Shown in pieces: positions 51,665 to 63,164 of a stretch of 64,000 bases of DNA (the first letter of the stretch is position 1; each line of letters starts with the position of its first letter). Source of the DNA: Ahaetulla prasina. Lineage: Eukaryota > Chordata > Lepidosauria > Squamata > Colubridae. Location: NCBI RefSeq assembly GCF_028640845.1, contig NC_080543.1:12182858-12246857 (forward strand). The letters run 5' to 3'. Position numbers and translations under genes: made by a program. The notes under the pieces are model-generated. The model was given only the letters and a program-made list of their open reading frames with translations, was not told the origin of the DNA and searched no databases.

Positions 51665-52003
51665 CAGCCAGGGTGGGTGGATGGGTGGGTGGGTGTGAGT
51701 GATAGGCACGTGTGTGTGCACGCACAGCTCCATTTGTGAGAGCAGAGGACAACTGCACCCTCTGCTTGCACAATTGGGGATTTGCGCGCGAGCAGAAAGT
51801 GCTTGTGCTCACGCGCAAAGCGCTACTTGTGTGAGTAGCAGGCACTTGCGCATGCGTGTGAAGTTTCGTTTGTACGAATGGCGTTTTGTGTGTGAGCGCA
51901 AGCACCCTCTGCTCACGGAAGTAGAACTTCACATGAAAGCACCCTCTGTGGAGATTCACATACGGACACTTGCCCATCGCTCAACCCAACTTGGGGACCC
52001 CTG
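51665..52003 (+). mobile_element. hAT element (339 bp)
   Basis: Ends are cagccagggtgggtgg and aacttggggacccctg. Target duplication ctgtagaa / ctgaagaa (51657-51664 and 52004-52011), 7 of 8. The interior has 'gcacgcgcaaagcg'-type alternating purine-pyrimidine words. Confidence 0.85.
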
Positions 52004-52011
52004 CTGAAGAA

Positions 52012-52636
52012 GATTGGAATAGAAACTGTCTTCTAGTGATTGTCAATTTCTCTAGCTTGGATGATACCAGCTGCAAAAAACTATATATTTTGGATGACAA
52101 CTCCCATCGCACCGATTATGGGCCATGCACACAGTACTTGGTCAGCCACAGGTCACCATCACAGATTCTCTACAACTTCAGAGCAGAATTTTTTTCAGCC
52201 GTAGCCCTGCTGAAAATCAAGACAACATCTGTTCTTTCCTTCTTTTTTTTTATGACTTTCTGCTGGTAAGTGGTCAAGGTTAATTGACTTCCCTACCTGA
52301 AAATTTCCTTTCCAAGACTTCATCCATAAATAATGCTGAGAAACATTTTCCAGATATCACTACTATGGGAAAGTGTTTTTCTTATTCAGCCGTGGCATTT
52401 AACTTTCACTGTAGTAAACAAGATTTGGCAGTAAGTGAAAACTGATTAAGTACCATCAGCCAACATTTAACGGTACCTGAGTAATATCAATCAATATTGG
52501 ACATTTTTAACTAGTATATGTGTGTGTGTGACTGTGTGGGCACAGGCACTTTTAAACAAAATGAATCTTTGGCCATATTTGACAGTTGAAAGACACTCAG
52601 TGCCTTGCAGCAGAATTTTGATTTTTGAATGGAGGC
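52012..52636. other. Interval with no recognised feature
   Basis: About 625 bp without a repeat signature or coding frame. A short (GT)n lies near 52521. Confidence 0.5.
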
Positions 52637-52647
52637 ATTAATTTATG

Positions 52648-53001
52648 ATCCTGGTGGCTCAGTGGCTAAGATGCTGAGCTTGTCGATCGAAAGGTCGGCA
52701 GTTCAGCAGTTCGAATCCCTACTACCGCGTAACGGGGTGAGCTCCCGTTACTTGTCCCAGCTTCTGCCAACTTAGCAGTTCGAAAGCACCTAAAAAATGC
52801 AAGTAGAAAAATAGGGACCACCTTTGGCGGGAAGGTTACAGCGTTCCGTATGCCTTTGGCGTTTAGTCATGCCGGCCACATGACCATGGAGAGGTCTTTG
52901 GACAGCGCTAACTCTTCGGCTTTGAAACAAAGACGAGCACTGCCCCCTAGAGTCAGGAACGACTAGCACATATGTGCGAGGGGAACCTTTACCTTTACCT
53001 T
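52648..53001 (+). mobile_element. Sauria-type SINE with 11-bp target duplication
   Basis: Plus-strand copy ('cctggtggctcagtggcta', B-box-like 'gttcgaatccc', tail 'acctttacctttacct'). The duplication attaatttatg lies at 52637-52647 and 53002-53012. Confidence 0.95.
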
Positions 53002-53055
53002 ATTAATTTATGGCACTAATGAATACTTAGCTCTGTCCCAGCTTTCCACTTTAGG

Positions 53056-53305
53056 ATTGCCATAACAATTATGAGCAGCATGGTGGCCTAGAGGTGAAGA
53101 TGCTCACCTCCCACTTGGAAAGTTGAGAGTTCAATCCTAGGCAGCAACAGATGTTTCTCTATCCGAGTGCAAAGAGAAAAACGTATGTTGTGAATTCCAC
53201 AGAGGTGTCAGGAAGGGCATCTGGCCAATAAATATTCAGCTCCATTCAATCGCCCTGACTCCACTCCAAAGCAAGGGATTACAGGGTTGTAAAAAGAAAA
53301 AAAAT
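53056..53305 (+). mobile_element. SINE E copy
   Basis: tRNA-like head 'catggtggcctagaggtgaa', 'gggcatctggccaataaat', end 'aagcaagggattacagggtt'. Confidence 0.75.
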
Positions 53306-53635
53306 GTGCAGTAACAATTATGGAGGGACATTATCAAAATCAATATTTGCATTTTGACAATCTTTCATATCATTCCTAGTTGGAAGAGACAGTTACCAAG
53401 GGAAATAATTTCAGGATGTACATTGCAGGTGATGTTTTGTTCCTCCAGTGTGGTTTTGCCATGGTTGGACCACAGTGTGAAGCGAACTACAAATAGTCCT
53501 CAACCTACTATCACAACTGAGCTCAACAAAACTGTTGCTAAGCAAGACAGTTGTTAAATGAGTATTGCTCCGTTTTACGACTTTTCTTGCCACATGTGTT
53601 AAGTGAATCACTGCAGTTGCTTAAGGAAGTAACAC

Positions 53636-53870
53636 CAGAGGTGGGTTTCAACAGGTTCTGACCAGTTCTGGAGAACCAGTTGAGGAGATTTTGAGTAGTT
53701 CGGAGAACTGGTAAATACCACCTCTGACTGGCCCCTCCCCCATCTATTCTCTGCCTCCCGAGTCCCAGCTGATCTGGAGGAAATGGGGATTTTGCAGTAT
53801 CTTTCCCCTGCCATGGCCACCAAGCCACACTCACAGAACCGGTAGTTAAAAAAAATGAAACCCACCACTG
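53636..53870 (-). mobile_element. hAT MITE (235 bp)
   Basis: Ends are cagaggtgggtttcaac and atgaaacccaccactg. Target duplication agtaacac / agtaacag (53628-53635 and 53871-53878), 7 of 8. One minisatellite unit. Confidence 0.93.
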
Positions 53871-53924
53871 AGTAACAGTTGTTAAGCAGATCTGTTTTCC
53901 CCATTGCCTTTTTTGTTTTTATTT

Positions 53925-54186
53925 TTTTTGTTTGCATTTATACCCCGCCCTTCTCCGAAGACTCAGGGCGGCTTACACTATGTCAAGCAATAGTCTTCAT
54001 CCATTTGTATATTATATACAAAGTCAACTTTTATTGCCCCCAACAATCTGGGTCCTCATTTTACCTACCTTATAAAGGATGGAAGGCTGAGTCAACCTTG
54101 GGCCTGGTGGGACTTGAACCTGCAGTAATTGCAGGCAGCTGTGTTAATAACAGACTGTCTTAGCAGTCTGAGCCACCAGAGGCCCG
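53925..54186 (-). mobile_element. SINE C copy
   Basis: Minus-strand copy with L2-like end 'ataccccgcccttctccg' and head 'tgagccaccagaggccc'. Confidence 0.9.
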
Positions 54187-54536
54187 TTGCTTGTCAGAAG
54201 GTCACAAAAGGAGATCACATGACCCCGGGGACATTGAAACTGTCACAGATACATGGCAGTTGCCAAGCATCGGAATTTAGATCATGCGACCATGGGGATG
54301 TGGCAACAGTCGTTAGTGTGAGAAATGGTCAGGAATCACATTTTTTCCAGTGCTGTTGTAACTTTGAACAGTCCCTAAATGAATGGTTATAAGTCAAGGG
54401 CTACCTGTATATGCCAGATACCATAACCCTTTAAGGGGAGAACATATTAAAAAGAGCAGAGAGAGTAATTCAGAACTGAAGATAAAAACAGGAGCCGTGA
54501 CCAAAGTTTTCTCCCACAAAAATTGGAATATATGGT

Positions 54537-55381
54537 AGTATGATGGCGAAACTATGGCATGCATGCCAGAGGTGGCACACAGCACCCTCTCTGATGGCAC
54601 CCCAGTTCAGCTCTGCCGCGCATCACACGCACCTCCCACTGGCCAGCTGGTTTTCAGGTCTCTGCAGTGCATGTGCTGAGGGTGGGTGCATGTGGGGGGG
54701 CTTCCGTGCATGTGGGGGGGCACATGTGTGTGGGGCTCTTGCACAGGCATGGGGGCACATGTGGGGGGCCATGCACGCATCGCATTTTGGGGGTTCGGGC
54801 ACATGCGTGTGCATTCTCTTGGCTAGCTCAGCCACAGTTGTGTCAGATGCCGTGAAAAGAAACAAGCCAACTTGGTTTTCTTTCGATGGTGACTTCGTTT
54901 ATTGGGTCTGCTACGAACCGGGTCTCAGTAATAGTCGAGGTCTCTCTGTACAAATTCAGCGCTGAGAGCTTCTGCCTCTCAGCCCCTTTTAAACATCCCG
55001 CACTGCTCATGCCCCGCCCCTTGGCTGAACTGCTCCGTTGATTGGACGCCCGGCCGCTCTCTCCCTCCTCGTCTGACAGCCTCAGCTGCCACATCATTTG
55101 CTAAATCCCAGAACTAAAGCACTCTTCATAACTCCCAGCCTTCATCTCCCTCTATCCCGGCCGCCAGTGTGATGATCCCCTCCCCATGCTTCCCAAACGC
55201 AGATCCCTGCACCCCTCGAACAAGTCCTCGATAATCCATCCTTTTGGATCTTTGATTAGGGGCTGCTCCCACGATCCAGATCCCTGTAGCGTCATGTGTC
55301 GAACCGGAGCTGGGCTCAACATATTCATGTGCGCACATGCGCGCTTCGGGCACTCTGTCAGGAAAAGGTTAGCCATCACTG
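54537..55381 (+). mobile_element. hAT element of the CAGTGATGG family, with LTR inside
   Basis: The left end 'tatgatggcgaaactatgg' (first bases diverged) and the right end aggttagccatcactg match 132-1150. No convincing 8-bp duplication is left. The interior has 'gcatgtggggggg' repeats and an LTR-type insertion. Confidence 0.8.
54841..55320 (-). mobile_element. LTR-type insertion (minus strand)
   Basis: On the minus strand: 'gtccaatcaacgg' (CAAT, near 55040), 'gtttaaaaggggc' (TATA-like, near 54990), 'cccaataaacgaag' (polyadenylation signal, near 54900), end 'cggcatctgaca'. A possible LTR start TGTGGCAGCTGAGG at 55093 would leave 55094-55320 as a short internal tail, where a minus frame is open for about 60 codons. 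Boundaries uncertain, no target duplication. Confidence 0.6.
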
Positions 55382-55524
55382 TAGTAGGCGGTCAAGAGAA
55401 TCTTGCTTTTAGGCAAGTATGGGGTCAAAAAAGTCAAGATGGCAGCTATGTCTGTACATTATAAGTCCCATCTCTTTCTTGCATCTCTTTGGAACAATAT
55501 TCTTATATAACTTTGATAATATAA

Positions 55525-56130
55525 GTTTGGGAGCCAGGTTGCTCTAATGGTTAAGGCACCAGGCTAGAAACTGGGAGACTGTGAGTTCTAGTCCCTCTTT
55601 AGACATGAAAGCTGGCTGAGTGATTTTGAGCCAATCACCAGGAGACGGTGAGTTCTAGACCTGCCTTAGGCATGAAAAACAAGTGAGCGACTTTGGGCCA
55701 ATCACCAGGAGATTGTGGGTTCTAGTCCCGCCTTTGCATGAAAGCCAGCTGGGTGACTTTAGGCCACGGGTCGGCAACCTTAAACATTCAAAGAGCCACA
55801 AAGGCCCTAGCCGGAAGCCCCCTGTTCAATTCTGGAGCCAACCAGAAGTCCGGTTCTCCCACCAGAGTCTCCTCGTAGCACGACATCCTTTTTCCTCTAT
55901 CTGTCCTAACTGAAAGCCCTATCAATTATGGAGCTACAGCAGAGGGATGAAAGAACCAGAGCCGCAGGTTGCTGACCCCTGCTTTAGGCCAATCACTCTG
56001 TCTCAACCCAACCCATCTCACAGGATTGTTGTTGTGGGGCAAATAGGAAGAAAGTGTGTTGGATATGTTCACCAACTTGAGTAAAAATAATAAAGACGGG
56101 AAATGAATGAATGAATGAATTAAATAAGTG
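55525..56130 (+). mobile_element. tRNA-derived SINE D with three tandem segments
   Basis: The head 'ggttgctctaatggttaagg' is followed by three copies of the 67-bp segment ('gtgagttctagtccc', 'gactttgggccaatcacc'), then the 3' part ending 'agtaaaaataataaagacgg' and a GAAT repeat. A hAT MITE at 55765-55981 splits it. Confidence 0.8.
55765..55981. mobile_element. hAT MITE (217 bp)
   Basis: Ends are cacgggtcggcaacctt and gcaggttgctgacccctg. The target duplication ctttaggc is perfect (55757-55764 and 55982-55989). Confidence 0.95.
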
Positions 56131-56278
56131 AAATTAATGGGGAAGTCATTTAAAGATGTCAATATTATGCTGAATGATGCACCAACATTTTGCCTTTAGA
56201 AACTAGGTTATATCAGGCAGGAAACAGTGCTCAGAGAATTGTTTTGAAAAACTAGAAAAATAATCATGGATGCAGAAG

Positions 56279-56380
56279 ATTTATTTATTTATCATTCATT
56301 CATTCGTTCGTTCGTTCGTTTCCTACCTTTATTCTTTTTATAAATAACTCAAGGTGGCCAACATACCTAAGATAATTGGT
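56279..56380 (-). mobile_element. SINE D 3' tail
   Basis: The minus-strand 3' end ('tacctttattctttttataa', 'aactcaaggtggccaacat') with (TTCG)n/(TTCA)n tail. Confidence 0.6.
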
Positions 56381-56544
56381 CTACATCTGAAGAGGCTTTT
56401 TTTTTTTTGCACTAATGAAAAAATGGCGTCATGTGTTTTTTTTTTTCCAGCACAGAGTTTACCATGTTTCATAACAACGGAGTATTCATATTATTTTTTC
56501 CTTGTTAAATTAGAAATGTTAATATAATGTCTAATATATGATAA

Positions 56545-57298
56545 TAAGCAACACATAAGCAACTACATAGCAAAAAAAGCTCTAAGAGTTGTAAACCTAA
56601 TCTTGCGTAGTTTCTTTTCCAAAAGCACCACACTATTAACTAGAGCATATAAAACATTTGCTAGACCAATTCTAGCTCGCCTGTTTGGAACCCTCACCAC
56701 ATCTCTGACATCAATACAATTGAACGTGTCCAGAAATATTTTACAAGAAGAGTTCTCCATTCCTCTGAAAACAATAGAATACCCTATCCCACCAGACTTG
56801 AAATCCTAGGCTTAGAAAACTTGGAACTCCGTCGCCTTCGACAAGACCTAAGCTTAACTCACAGAATCATCTATTGTAATGTCCTTCCTGTTAAAGACTA
56901 CTTCAGCTTCAATTGCAATAATACTAGAGCAACTAATAGATTTAAACAATGTCAACTGCTTTAAACTAGATTGCAGAAAATATGACTTCTGTAATAGAAT
57001 CATCAGTGCTTGGAATACTTTACCTGATTCTGTGGTCTCTTCCCATAATCCTAAAAGCTTTATCCAAAAACTTTCTACTATTGACCTCACCCCATTCCTA
57101 AGAGGACCATAAGGGGCGTGCATAAGCGCACAAACGTGCCTACCGTTCCTGTCCTATTGTTTTTCTTTTCTTCTTTCTATATATATGCTTATACCTCCTT
57201 ATATTTACCCATATATGTTTATATACTATGTAATCTTTTGTATGATTCCTACATATATTGTTGTGACAAAATAAAATAAATAAAAATAAAATAAAATA
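56545..57298 (+). pseudogene. L3/Rex-like LINE ORF C-terminus and 3' end
   Basis: Frames read 'TFARPILARLFGTL' (56603-56809), then after shifts 'NTLPDSVVSSHNPKSFIQKL' (56879-57112), the typical C-terminal block of CR1/L3/Rex-type reverse transcriptases. The end is 'gttgtgacaaaataaaataa' with an (AATAA)n tail. At least two frameshifts. Confidence 0.8.
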
Positions 57299-58025
57299 AA
57301 CATTGAGATAGCTAAAACAAATTTCTATTTAGTGTTTATTTATTTATTATAATTATTCATTAGTTATAAATATTATTTATAACTTTTAGTTTATTCATTG
57401 TTTATTGTTTTCTCTCTCTCTCCGTTTTTTATGTATTTCTCTTTAAAAATTTGAGATGAAATTACGTAATAAGGATACCATTTCTTCACCAAATGAGAAT
57501 ATATTGTGTGTTTTGTTTTTCCCCCCTTACTTTCCTAGCTCACTGGTATGTAAGTTTGCATTAATTGCACTTTTGAAAGCTGAATTACCAAGTATCCAAT
57601 CTTAATACCATAGTTTTTGTCATAGCTGATGTTGCAGTGTTTTGGAAAAACAGCATTGGTCATCCGTCTTCTGGTCACTTCCTCCAATGCCTGATCCATT
57701 TTTGGAATTAGCCTCGTCCAAATTCTACCAGCAATCCTGACTGAATGTTAATCCTTTCACCGAAGGGAGAAATGCCTCCTTCAGAGACATAAACCTTATT
57801 AAAAACATCACCATTGCAAAGCAAATGCACGACTTAATCATCTGCAGAAGATTGACCACCAAATAAATAGTCTAATCATAACATTAAAGCAAGCTACCGC
57901 TTACTATTTCATAGAGGAACAAAATTATCACAGGGGCCTTATTATGTCTCATCTATCAAGGCTGTAACTCTTCCTCTTTTTTTTAAAAAAAAAATATTTT
58001 TATTACTTTTTTTATAACAATTGTA
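57299..58025. other. AT-rich interval without gene
   Basis: About 730 bp of low-GC sequence with no supported feature. Confidence 0.5.
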
Positions 58026-58107
58026 CATATTCATAACATAACATAACATAACATCAGAGTTGGAAGGGACCTTGGAGGCCTTCTAGTCCAACCCCCTGCC
58101 CAGGCAG

Positions 58108-61100
58108 GAAACCCTACACCATCTCAGTCAGATGGTTATCCAACATTTTCTTAAAAATTTCCAGTGTTGGAGCATTCACAACTTCTGAAGGCAAGTCGTT
58201 CCACTTATTAATTGTTCTAACTGTCAGGAAATTTCTCCTTAGTTCTAAGTTGCTTCTTTCCTTGATCAGTTTCCACCCATTGCTTCTTGTTCTACCCTCA
58301 GGTGCTCTGGAGAACAGCCCAACTCCCACTTCTCTGTGGCAGCCCCTGAGATATTGGAACACTGCTATCATGTCTCCCTAGTCCTTCTTTTGTTAAACTA
58401 GACATACCCAGTTCCTGCAACCGTTCTTCATATGTTTTATCCTCCAGTCCCTAATCATCTTTGTTGCTCTTCTCTGCACTCTTTCTAGAGTCTCAACATC
58501 TTTTTTACATCGTGGCGACCAAAACTGGATGCAATATTCCAAGTGTGGCCTTACCAAGGCATTATAAAGTGGTACTAGCACTTCACGTGATCTTGATTCT
58601 ATCCCTCTGTTTATGCAGCCCAGAACTGTGTTGGCTTTTTTAACAGCTGCTGCACACTGCTGGCTCATATCTAGATGGTTATCCACTAGGACTCCAAGAT
58701 CCCTCTCACAGGTACTACTATTGAGCAAGGTACCACATATACGGTACTGGTGCATTTTGTTTTTGGCCTAAATGTAGAACCTTACTTTTTCACTGTTGAA
58801 TTTCATTTTGTTAGATAGCGCCCAATGTTCAAGTCTGTCAAGATCTTTCTGTAACTTGAGCCTATCTTCTGGAGTGTTGGCTATTCCTGCCAGCTTGGTG
58901 TCATCTGCAAATTTGATGAGTTCCCCATCTATCCCTCGTCCAAGTCATTGATGAAGATGTTGAAGAGTACTGGGCCTAAAACAGAGCCTTGGGGTACTCA
59001 CTGCATACTTCCCTCCATGTGGATGTAGTTCCGTTGAGGACTACACGTTGAGTCTGATTGGTCAGCCAGTTACGAATCCATCTGGTGGTGGTGCTGTCTA
59101 ACCCACATTTTCTACTTTATCTAGTAGTAGGTTATGGTCTACTTTATCAAATGCTTTACTGAAGTCCAAGTAAATTATATCAACAGCATTCCTCTGGTCT
59201 ACTAATTTTGTCATTTTGTCAAAGAATGCGATAAGATTAGTCTGGCATGATCTGTTTTGACAAACCCATGTTGGCTTTTGGTTATTACTTTGTTTGCTTC
59301 TAGGTGTTCGGTGATTCGTTGCTTGATTATCTTTTCCAGAATCTTCCCCGGGATTGAGGTCAGACTGATAGGTCTGTAGTTTCCTGGATCTGTTTTTTCC
59401 TTTTTGAAGATGGGAACTACATCAGCTCTTTTCCAGTCCTCTGGCAGCTCCCTGTGCTCCAGGATCTTTGAAAGATATAGTTCAGTGGTTCTGAGATCAC
59501 GTCTGCCAGTTCCTTCAGAACCTTGGGGTGTAATCCATCCGGTCCTGGTGATTTGAACTCGTCTAGGGTAGACAGGTGTTCACTTACCATTTTCTTCCCT
59601 ATTTTAACTTGTGTTTCTAATCTGTTTTTGTAGTGCTGTTTTGATAGGTTGGATTGTTTTTCCTTTTGTGTAAAGACAGATGCAAAATATGAGTTAAGTA
59701 GATCTGCTTTCTCCCTGTTGCTTGTCATCTTCTTGCCACTTTCTCCCAGCAATGGGCCAATTGTTTCCTTGACTTTTTTCTTGTTTTTAACATGTTGGAA
59801 GAAGCTTTTTATTATTTTTACTTTTGTCGCTAGCCTTTGTTCATTGTGAGCCTTAGCTTTCCTCACTTCATCTTTACAGGCTCGGGCTGTTGCTGATATT
59901 CTGCCTTAGTTATTTGCCCCTCTTTCCACTTTTTATATTTGTCCTTTTGTCTTTCAATTTGTCAGATAGTTCTTTATGCATCCATGCTGGTTTCTTTTGT
60001 GATCTACTATTTTCTTCTTCATTGGTATTGTGTTAGACTGTGCTTTTATAATCTCACTTTTCAAAATTTCCCAAGCTTCTTGAGTTGTTTTCCCCCTGAG
60101 GATTCTCATCCATTGAATCCTTCTCAAGATCTCTCTAAGTTTATTGAAATTAGCTCTCTTAAAGTCCAAGACTCTAGTTTGACTTTGTTCTACTACTTGG
60201 ATTTGCTTAATGTTGAATTCCAATATTGCGTGGTCACTTGCCCCCAAGGTTCCTGTAGCTTCAACACCTTCTATCATTTCATCTCTGTTAGTGAGAATTA
60301 AGTCCAATATAGCTGATCCCCTTGTCGCCTTCTCTATTTTTTGGAAAACAAAGTTGTCTGCTAGGTTTGTTAGGAACCTGTTGGATCTTCCACTTGGTAC
60401 AGAGTTTGTTTCCCAGTTGATGTCAGGGTAGTTAAAATCCCCAATTACTACTGTGATGTTCTTCCTACATACCTTAGTTAGCTGACTAGCAAAAAGTTCA
60501 TCTACTTCCTCTGTTTGGTTGGGTGGCCTATAGTATAGACCTATGGCAATATCGTTTTTCACCCCTTTTATATTGACCCAAATACATTCAAGATGATTTT
60601 CATCATTGTTGTGCTCTATTTCTGTAGAGATGTAGTTATTTCTTATATATAGTGCAACTCCACCTCCTCTTTTATTTGGTCTATTTCTTTTAAATAATTT
60701 ATATCCCTCTAGCTGTATGTTCCATTTGTCAGTTTCATCCCACCAAGTTTCCGTAATGGCAACAATATCATATCTACCCTCATTTACTTGGTTCTAATTC
60801 ACCCTGTTTATTCCTCATACTCTGTGCATTGGTGTATAGACATTTGAGTCCATTTGGATTGATCTTGTGTTTACTGTCTACATAACCTGTGTTGACTGCC
60901 CTACTTTCATGCCACCTGTTGGTTTAGTGCACATGGTATGGCACTCACTGTTAAATGCTTGGTTTTGCTTGATAGCATGGTTGATAGTCTTACCCATACA
61001 GACATCTATGTTACATGCACTGATAACCCTTTTAGTTTTCGATTGCTGGGGACAGAAATTTTCTATATCAGTTAATTCTCTGTCCCCACTGTTCAGTTTA

Positions 61101-61110
61101 AATGTTTATC
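58108..61110 (-). pseudogene. CR1 ORF2 (endonuclease-reverse transcriptase), broken
   Basis: Minus-strand order of motifs: 'LYTNAQSMRNK' (near 60835), 'DIVAITETWWDE' (near 60755), 'GDFNYPDINW' (about 60413-60442) and 'SDHAILEF' (about 60217-60240) of the apurinic endonuclease; then 'SPGPDGLHP' (about 59540), 'PQGSVLGPVLFNIF' (about 58955-59000) and 'FADDTKLAG' (about 58885-58915), the catalytic reverse-transcriptase palm; then the C-terminal block and stop near 58114. The longest intact stretch is 202 codons (59954-60562). Catalytic residues are still readable, but frameshifts occur between nearly all blocks. Confidence 0.93.
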
Positions 61111-61177
61111 CAGAAAATCTGTGAATGTATTGCTAAGTAACTCAGTCCCTTTCTTTGATGGATGCAATCCATCTCTT

Positions 61178-62108
61178 TTATACAATTTTCATTGGACCAG
61201 TTGCAGACATCATGACTAATAAAACCAAAGCCTTCCTTTTACACCACTCCTTTAGCCACACATTAAACTCCACTACACGCTGGCCTTTACCTTTTTGTTC
61301 CTTATGTACTGGTAAAACCTCTGAAAAGTTAAGCCTACAACCTATGCTATTAAGTTCATACCCTAAGCTCTGGAAATCATTCTGCACAGAAAGCACATCC
61401 TTTTGGGACAGATCATTTGTGCCAAGGTGTATAATAGCATCAACATCAGAATCCTTACTGGCATTCTTGACTATCTTAAGAATCGTCTCTTGTCTCTGCT
61501 GGCAGTAGCACCAGGTAGACACCTGGCGTCTTTCAAAACCTCCATATCCTTTCCTAAATTTACATCCCTTACAATTGAATCACCAATCAGAAGGTGGTTT
61601 CTCTTTTTGGATACCTTGCTCTTCTTGTGTGACCGATCTGTAATACTTGATACACACTTTTCCAAAGTAGGTTCACACTTTTCCAAAGTAAGTTCTTCAT
61701 CTTGAACCATAATCCCTTGATTGTTTGAGTTATCAGTATCACAACTACCTTGATCTGTCACTTTAGTGTTCCTATTTAGGTCAGCAAGGGCACTATATCT
61801 GTTATACTGGGACACTGTAAAAGCTTTGTGTTTATGGTTCACAGCTCTCACCCTGCCAGATCCACGGTTGTCCATACTGCCCTTTTCCTGCAGGATCTTT
61901 GTGGTAGAGGGGGCTGATGGCTCAGCAGCTGGAATGGCTGAATTGGGTACCTAATTTCTGCTTGGAGAGCATAGATTAGAGATTCTAGATATGTAATCTG
62001 TCCACGTAGACTGCTAATTTGTTTACAAAGAGGACAGTACCCAAATTTGAAAAAGGTACTGCGAAAGACAGCTGCAAAACAAGTATTGCACTGAACTAAG
62101 CCAGTCAT
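61178..62108 (-). pseudogene. CR1 ORF1 with zinc-finger and SGNH esterase domain, broken
   Basis: It starts at ATG 62106-62108. The N-terminal part has two CxxC pairs ('CNTC', 'CPLC') and a short coiled coil ('SLRGQITYLESLI'), as in CR1 ORF1 zinc-finger proteins. Downstream, 'LLIGDSIVRD' (GDS at about 61576-61584) and 'HLGTND' (about 61412-61430) are blocks I and III of an SGNH/GDSL esterase, a known CR1 ORF1 domain. Two frame changes (near 61860 and 61500) break it. Confidence 0.9.
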
Positions 62109-62214
62109 TTTGAATAGAATAAAATCACAATCTCAAGTGGACCAACCCTGAATATATTATTGCTATATTTTATTTATAGTGATTAGATTAGATTCGCGGT
62201 AAGCGAGTTGTTTG

Positions 62215-62778
62215 AGAAAGAAATGCAGAAATTTTCCACCCCCACTTTACCTTAAAGCAGCAGCTCAAACTCACGTGTTTTTCTGAAGCAAATCAGAAAG
62301 AAATGCAGAAATTTTCCACCCCCACTTTACCTTAAAGCAGCAGCTCAAACTCACGTGTTTTTCTGAAGCAAATCAGAAAGAAATGCAGAAATTTTCCACC
62401 CCCACTCCACCCCAAAGCAGCAGCTCAAACTCACGTGTTTTTCTGAAGCAAATCAGAAAGAAATGCAGAAATTTTCCACCCCCACTTTACCTTAAAGCAG
62501 CAGCTCAAACTCACGTGGTTTTCTGAAGCAAATCAGAAAGAAATGCAGAAATTTTCCACCCCCACTCCACCCCAAAGCAGCAGCTCAAACTCACGTGTTT
62601 TTCTGAAGCAAATCAGAAAGAAATGCAGAAATTTTCCACCCCCACTCCACCCCAAAGCAGCAGCTCAAACTCACGTGTTTTTCTGAAGCAAATCAGAAAG
62701 AAATGCAGAAATTTTCCACCCCCACTTTACCTTAAAGCAGCAGCTCAAACTCACGTGTTTTTCTGAAGCAAATCAGAA
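62215..62778 (-). promoter_or_regulatory. Seven 80-bp monomers upstream of CR1 ORF1
   Basis: Exactly 80-bp period: 'aaatgcagaaattttcc' starts at 62221, 62301, 62381, 62461, 62541, 62621 and 62701. Units are nearly identical, in two types (ctttaccttaaagc, A; ctccaccccaaagc, B) in the order A A B A B B A. Each unit has the palindrome CACGTG (E-box) and a CCACCCCCAC box. The array ends 107 bp before the ORF1 start codon, the place of the LINE promoter. Promoter function is inferred by analogy with the monomers of mouse L1. Confidence 0.7.
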
Positions 62779-63164
62779 AAGCAACAGAATTCAACAGAAA
62801 AGCAAAATTCAACAGAACCAGGACATTATTGTATATTTCGGATCTACCTTCCATATAATTTCTATATACATTATATACATCTAATCATCAATAGCCTTAT
62901 ATATATATATATTGTTTTCTATTTCTATTAATAGTCCATGTGTACCAATTTTCCCAGACCGCATAGTATTCTGAATCTTCTTTTTCTTGTAATTCTATGG
63001 TAAGCCTATCCATTTCTGCGCAATCATATACTTTTTGGATAATAAGGCCGTAACTCTTCCACAAACAAGCTATTTTAAGTCTCTAGGAGGCCTGAGATTA
63101 TATATTCCAAGGGAAGAGAATATTTGTAGCTCGGAGCTGAACTTTGAGGTCCTTGGTGCTCTCT
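62779..63164. other. Interval with no recognised feature
   Basis: Starts with 'gcaacagaattcaacag' repeats that may be the remaining 5' end of the CR1. Otherwise nothing is seen. Confidence 0.5.

Larger units (their letters stand above)
53490..54407 (-). mobile_element. Tc/mariner-like MITE with nested hAT and SINE
   Basis: Ends are caaatagtcctcaacc and gtcaagggctacctg, flanked by TA. Interrupted by a hAT (53636-53870) and a SINE C (minus, 53925-54186). Confidence 0.88.
58030..62778 (-). mobile_element. Nearly full-length CR1 LINE
   Basis: Minus-strand element: 5' monomer array (62215-62778), short leader, ORF1, ORF2 with endonuclease and reverse transcriptase, 3' end 'gttggaagggacc' and a (TTATG)n-like tail at 58031-58053. 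About 4.75 kb, near the usual full length of CR1. Most other CR1 copies here are 5'-truncated ends. Frameshifts in both ORFs make it inactive. Confidence 0.93.

Noticed and set aside
62215..62778. Regularly spaced repeats as a CRISPR array
   Set aside because: The 80-bp units abut with no variable spacers, and the context is a vertebrate LINE.
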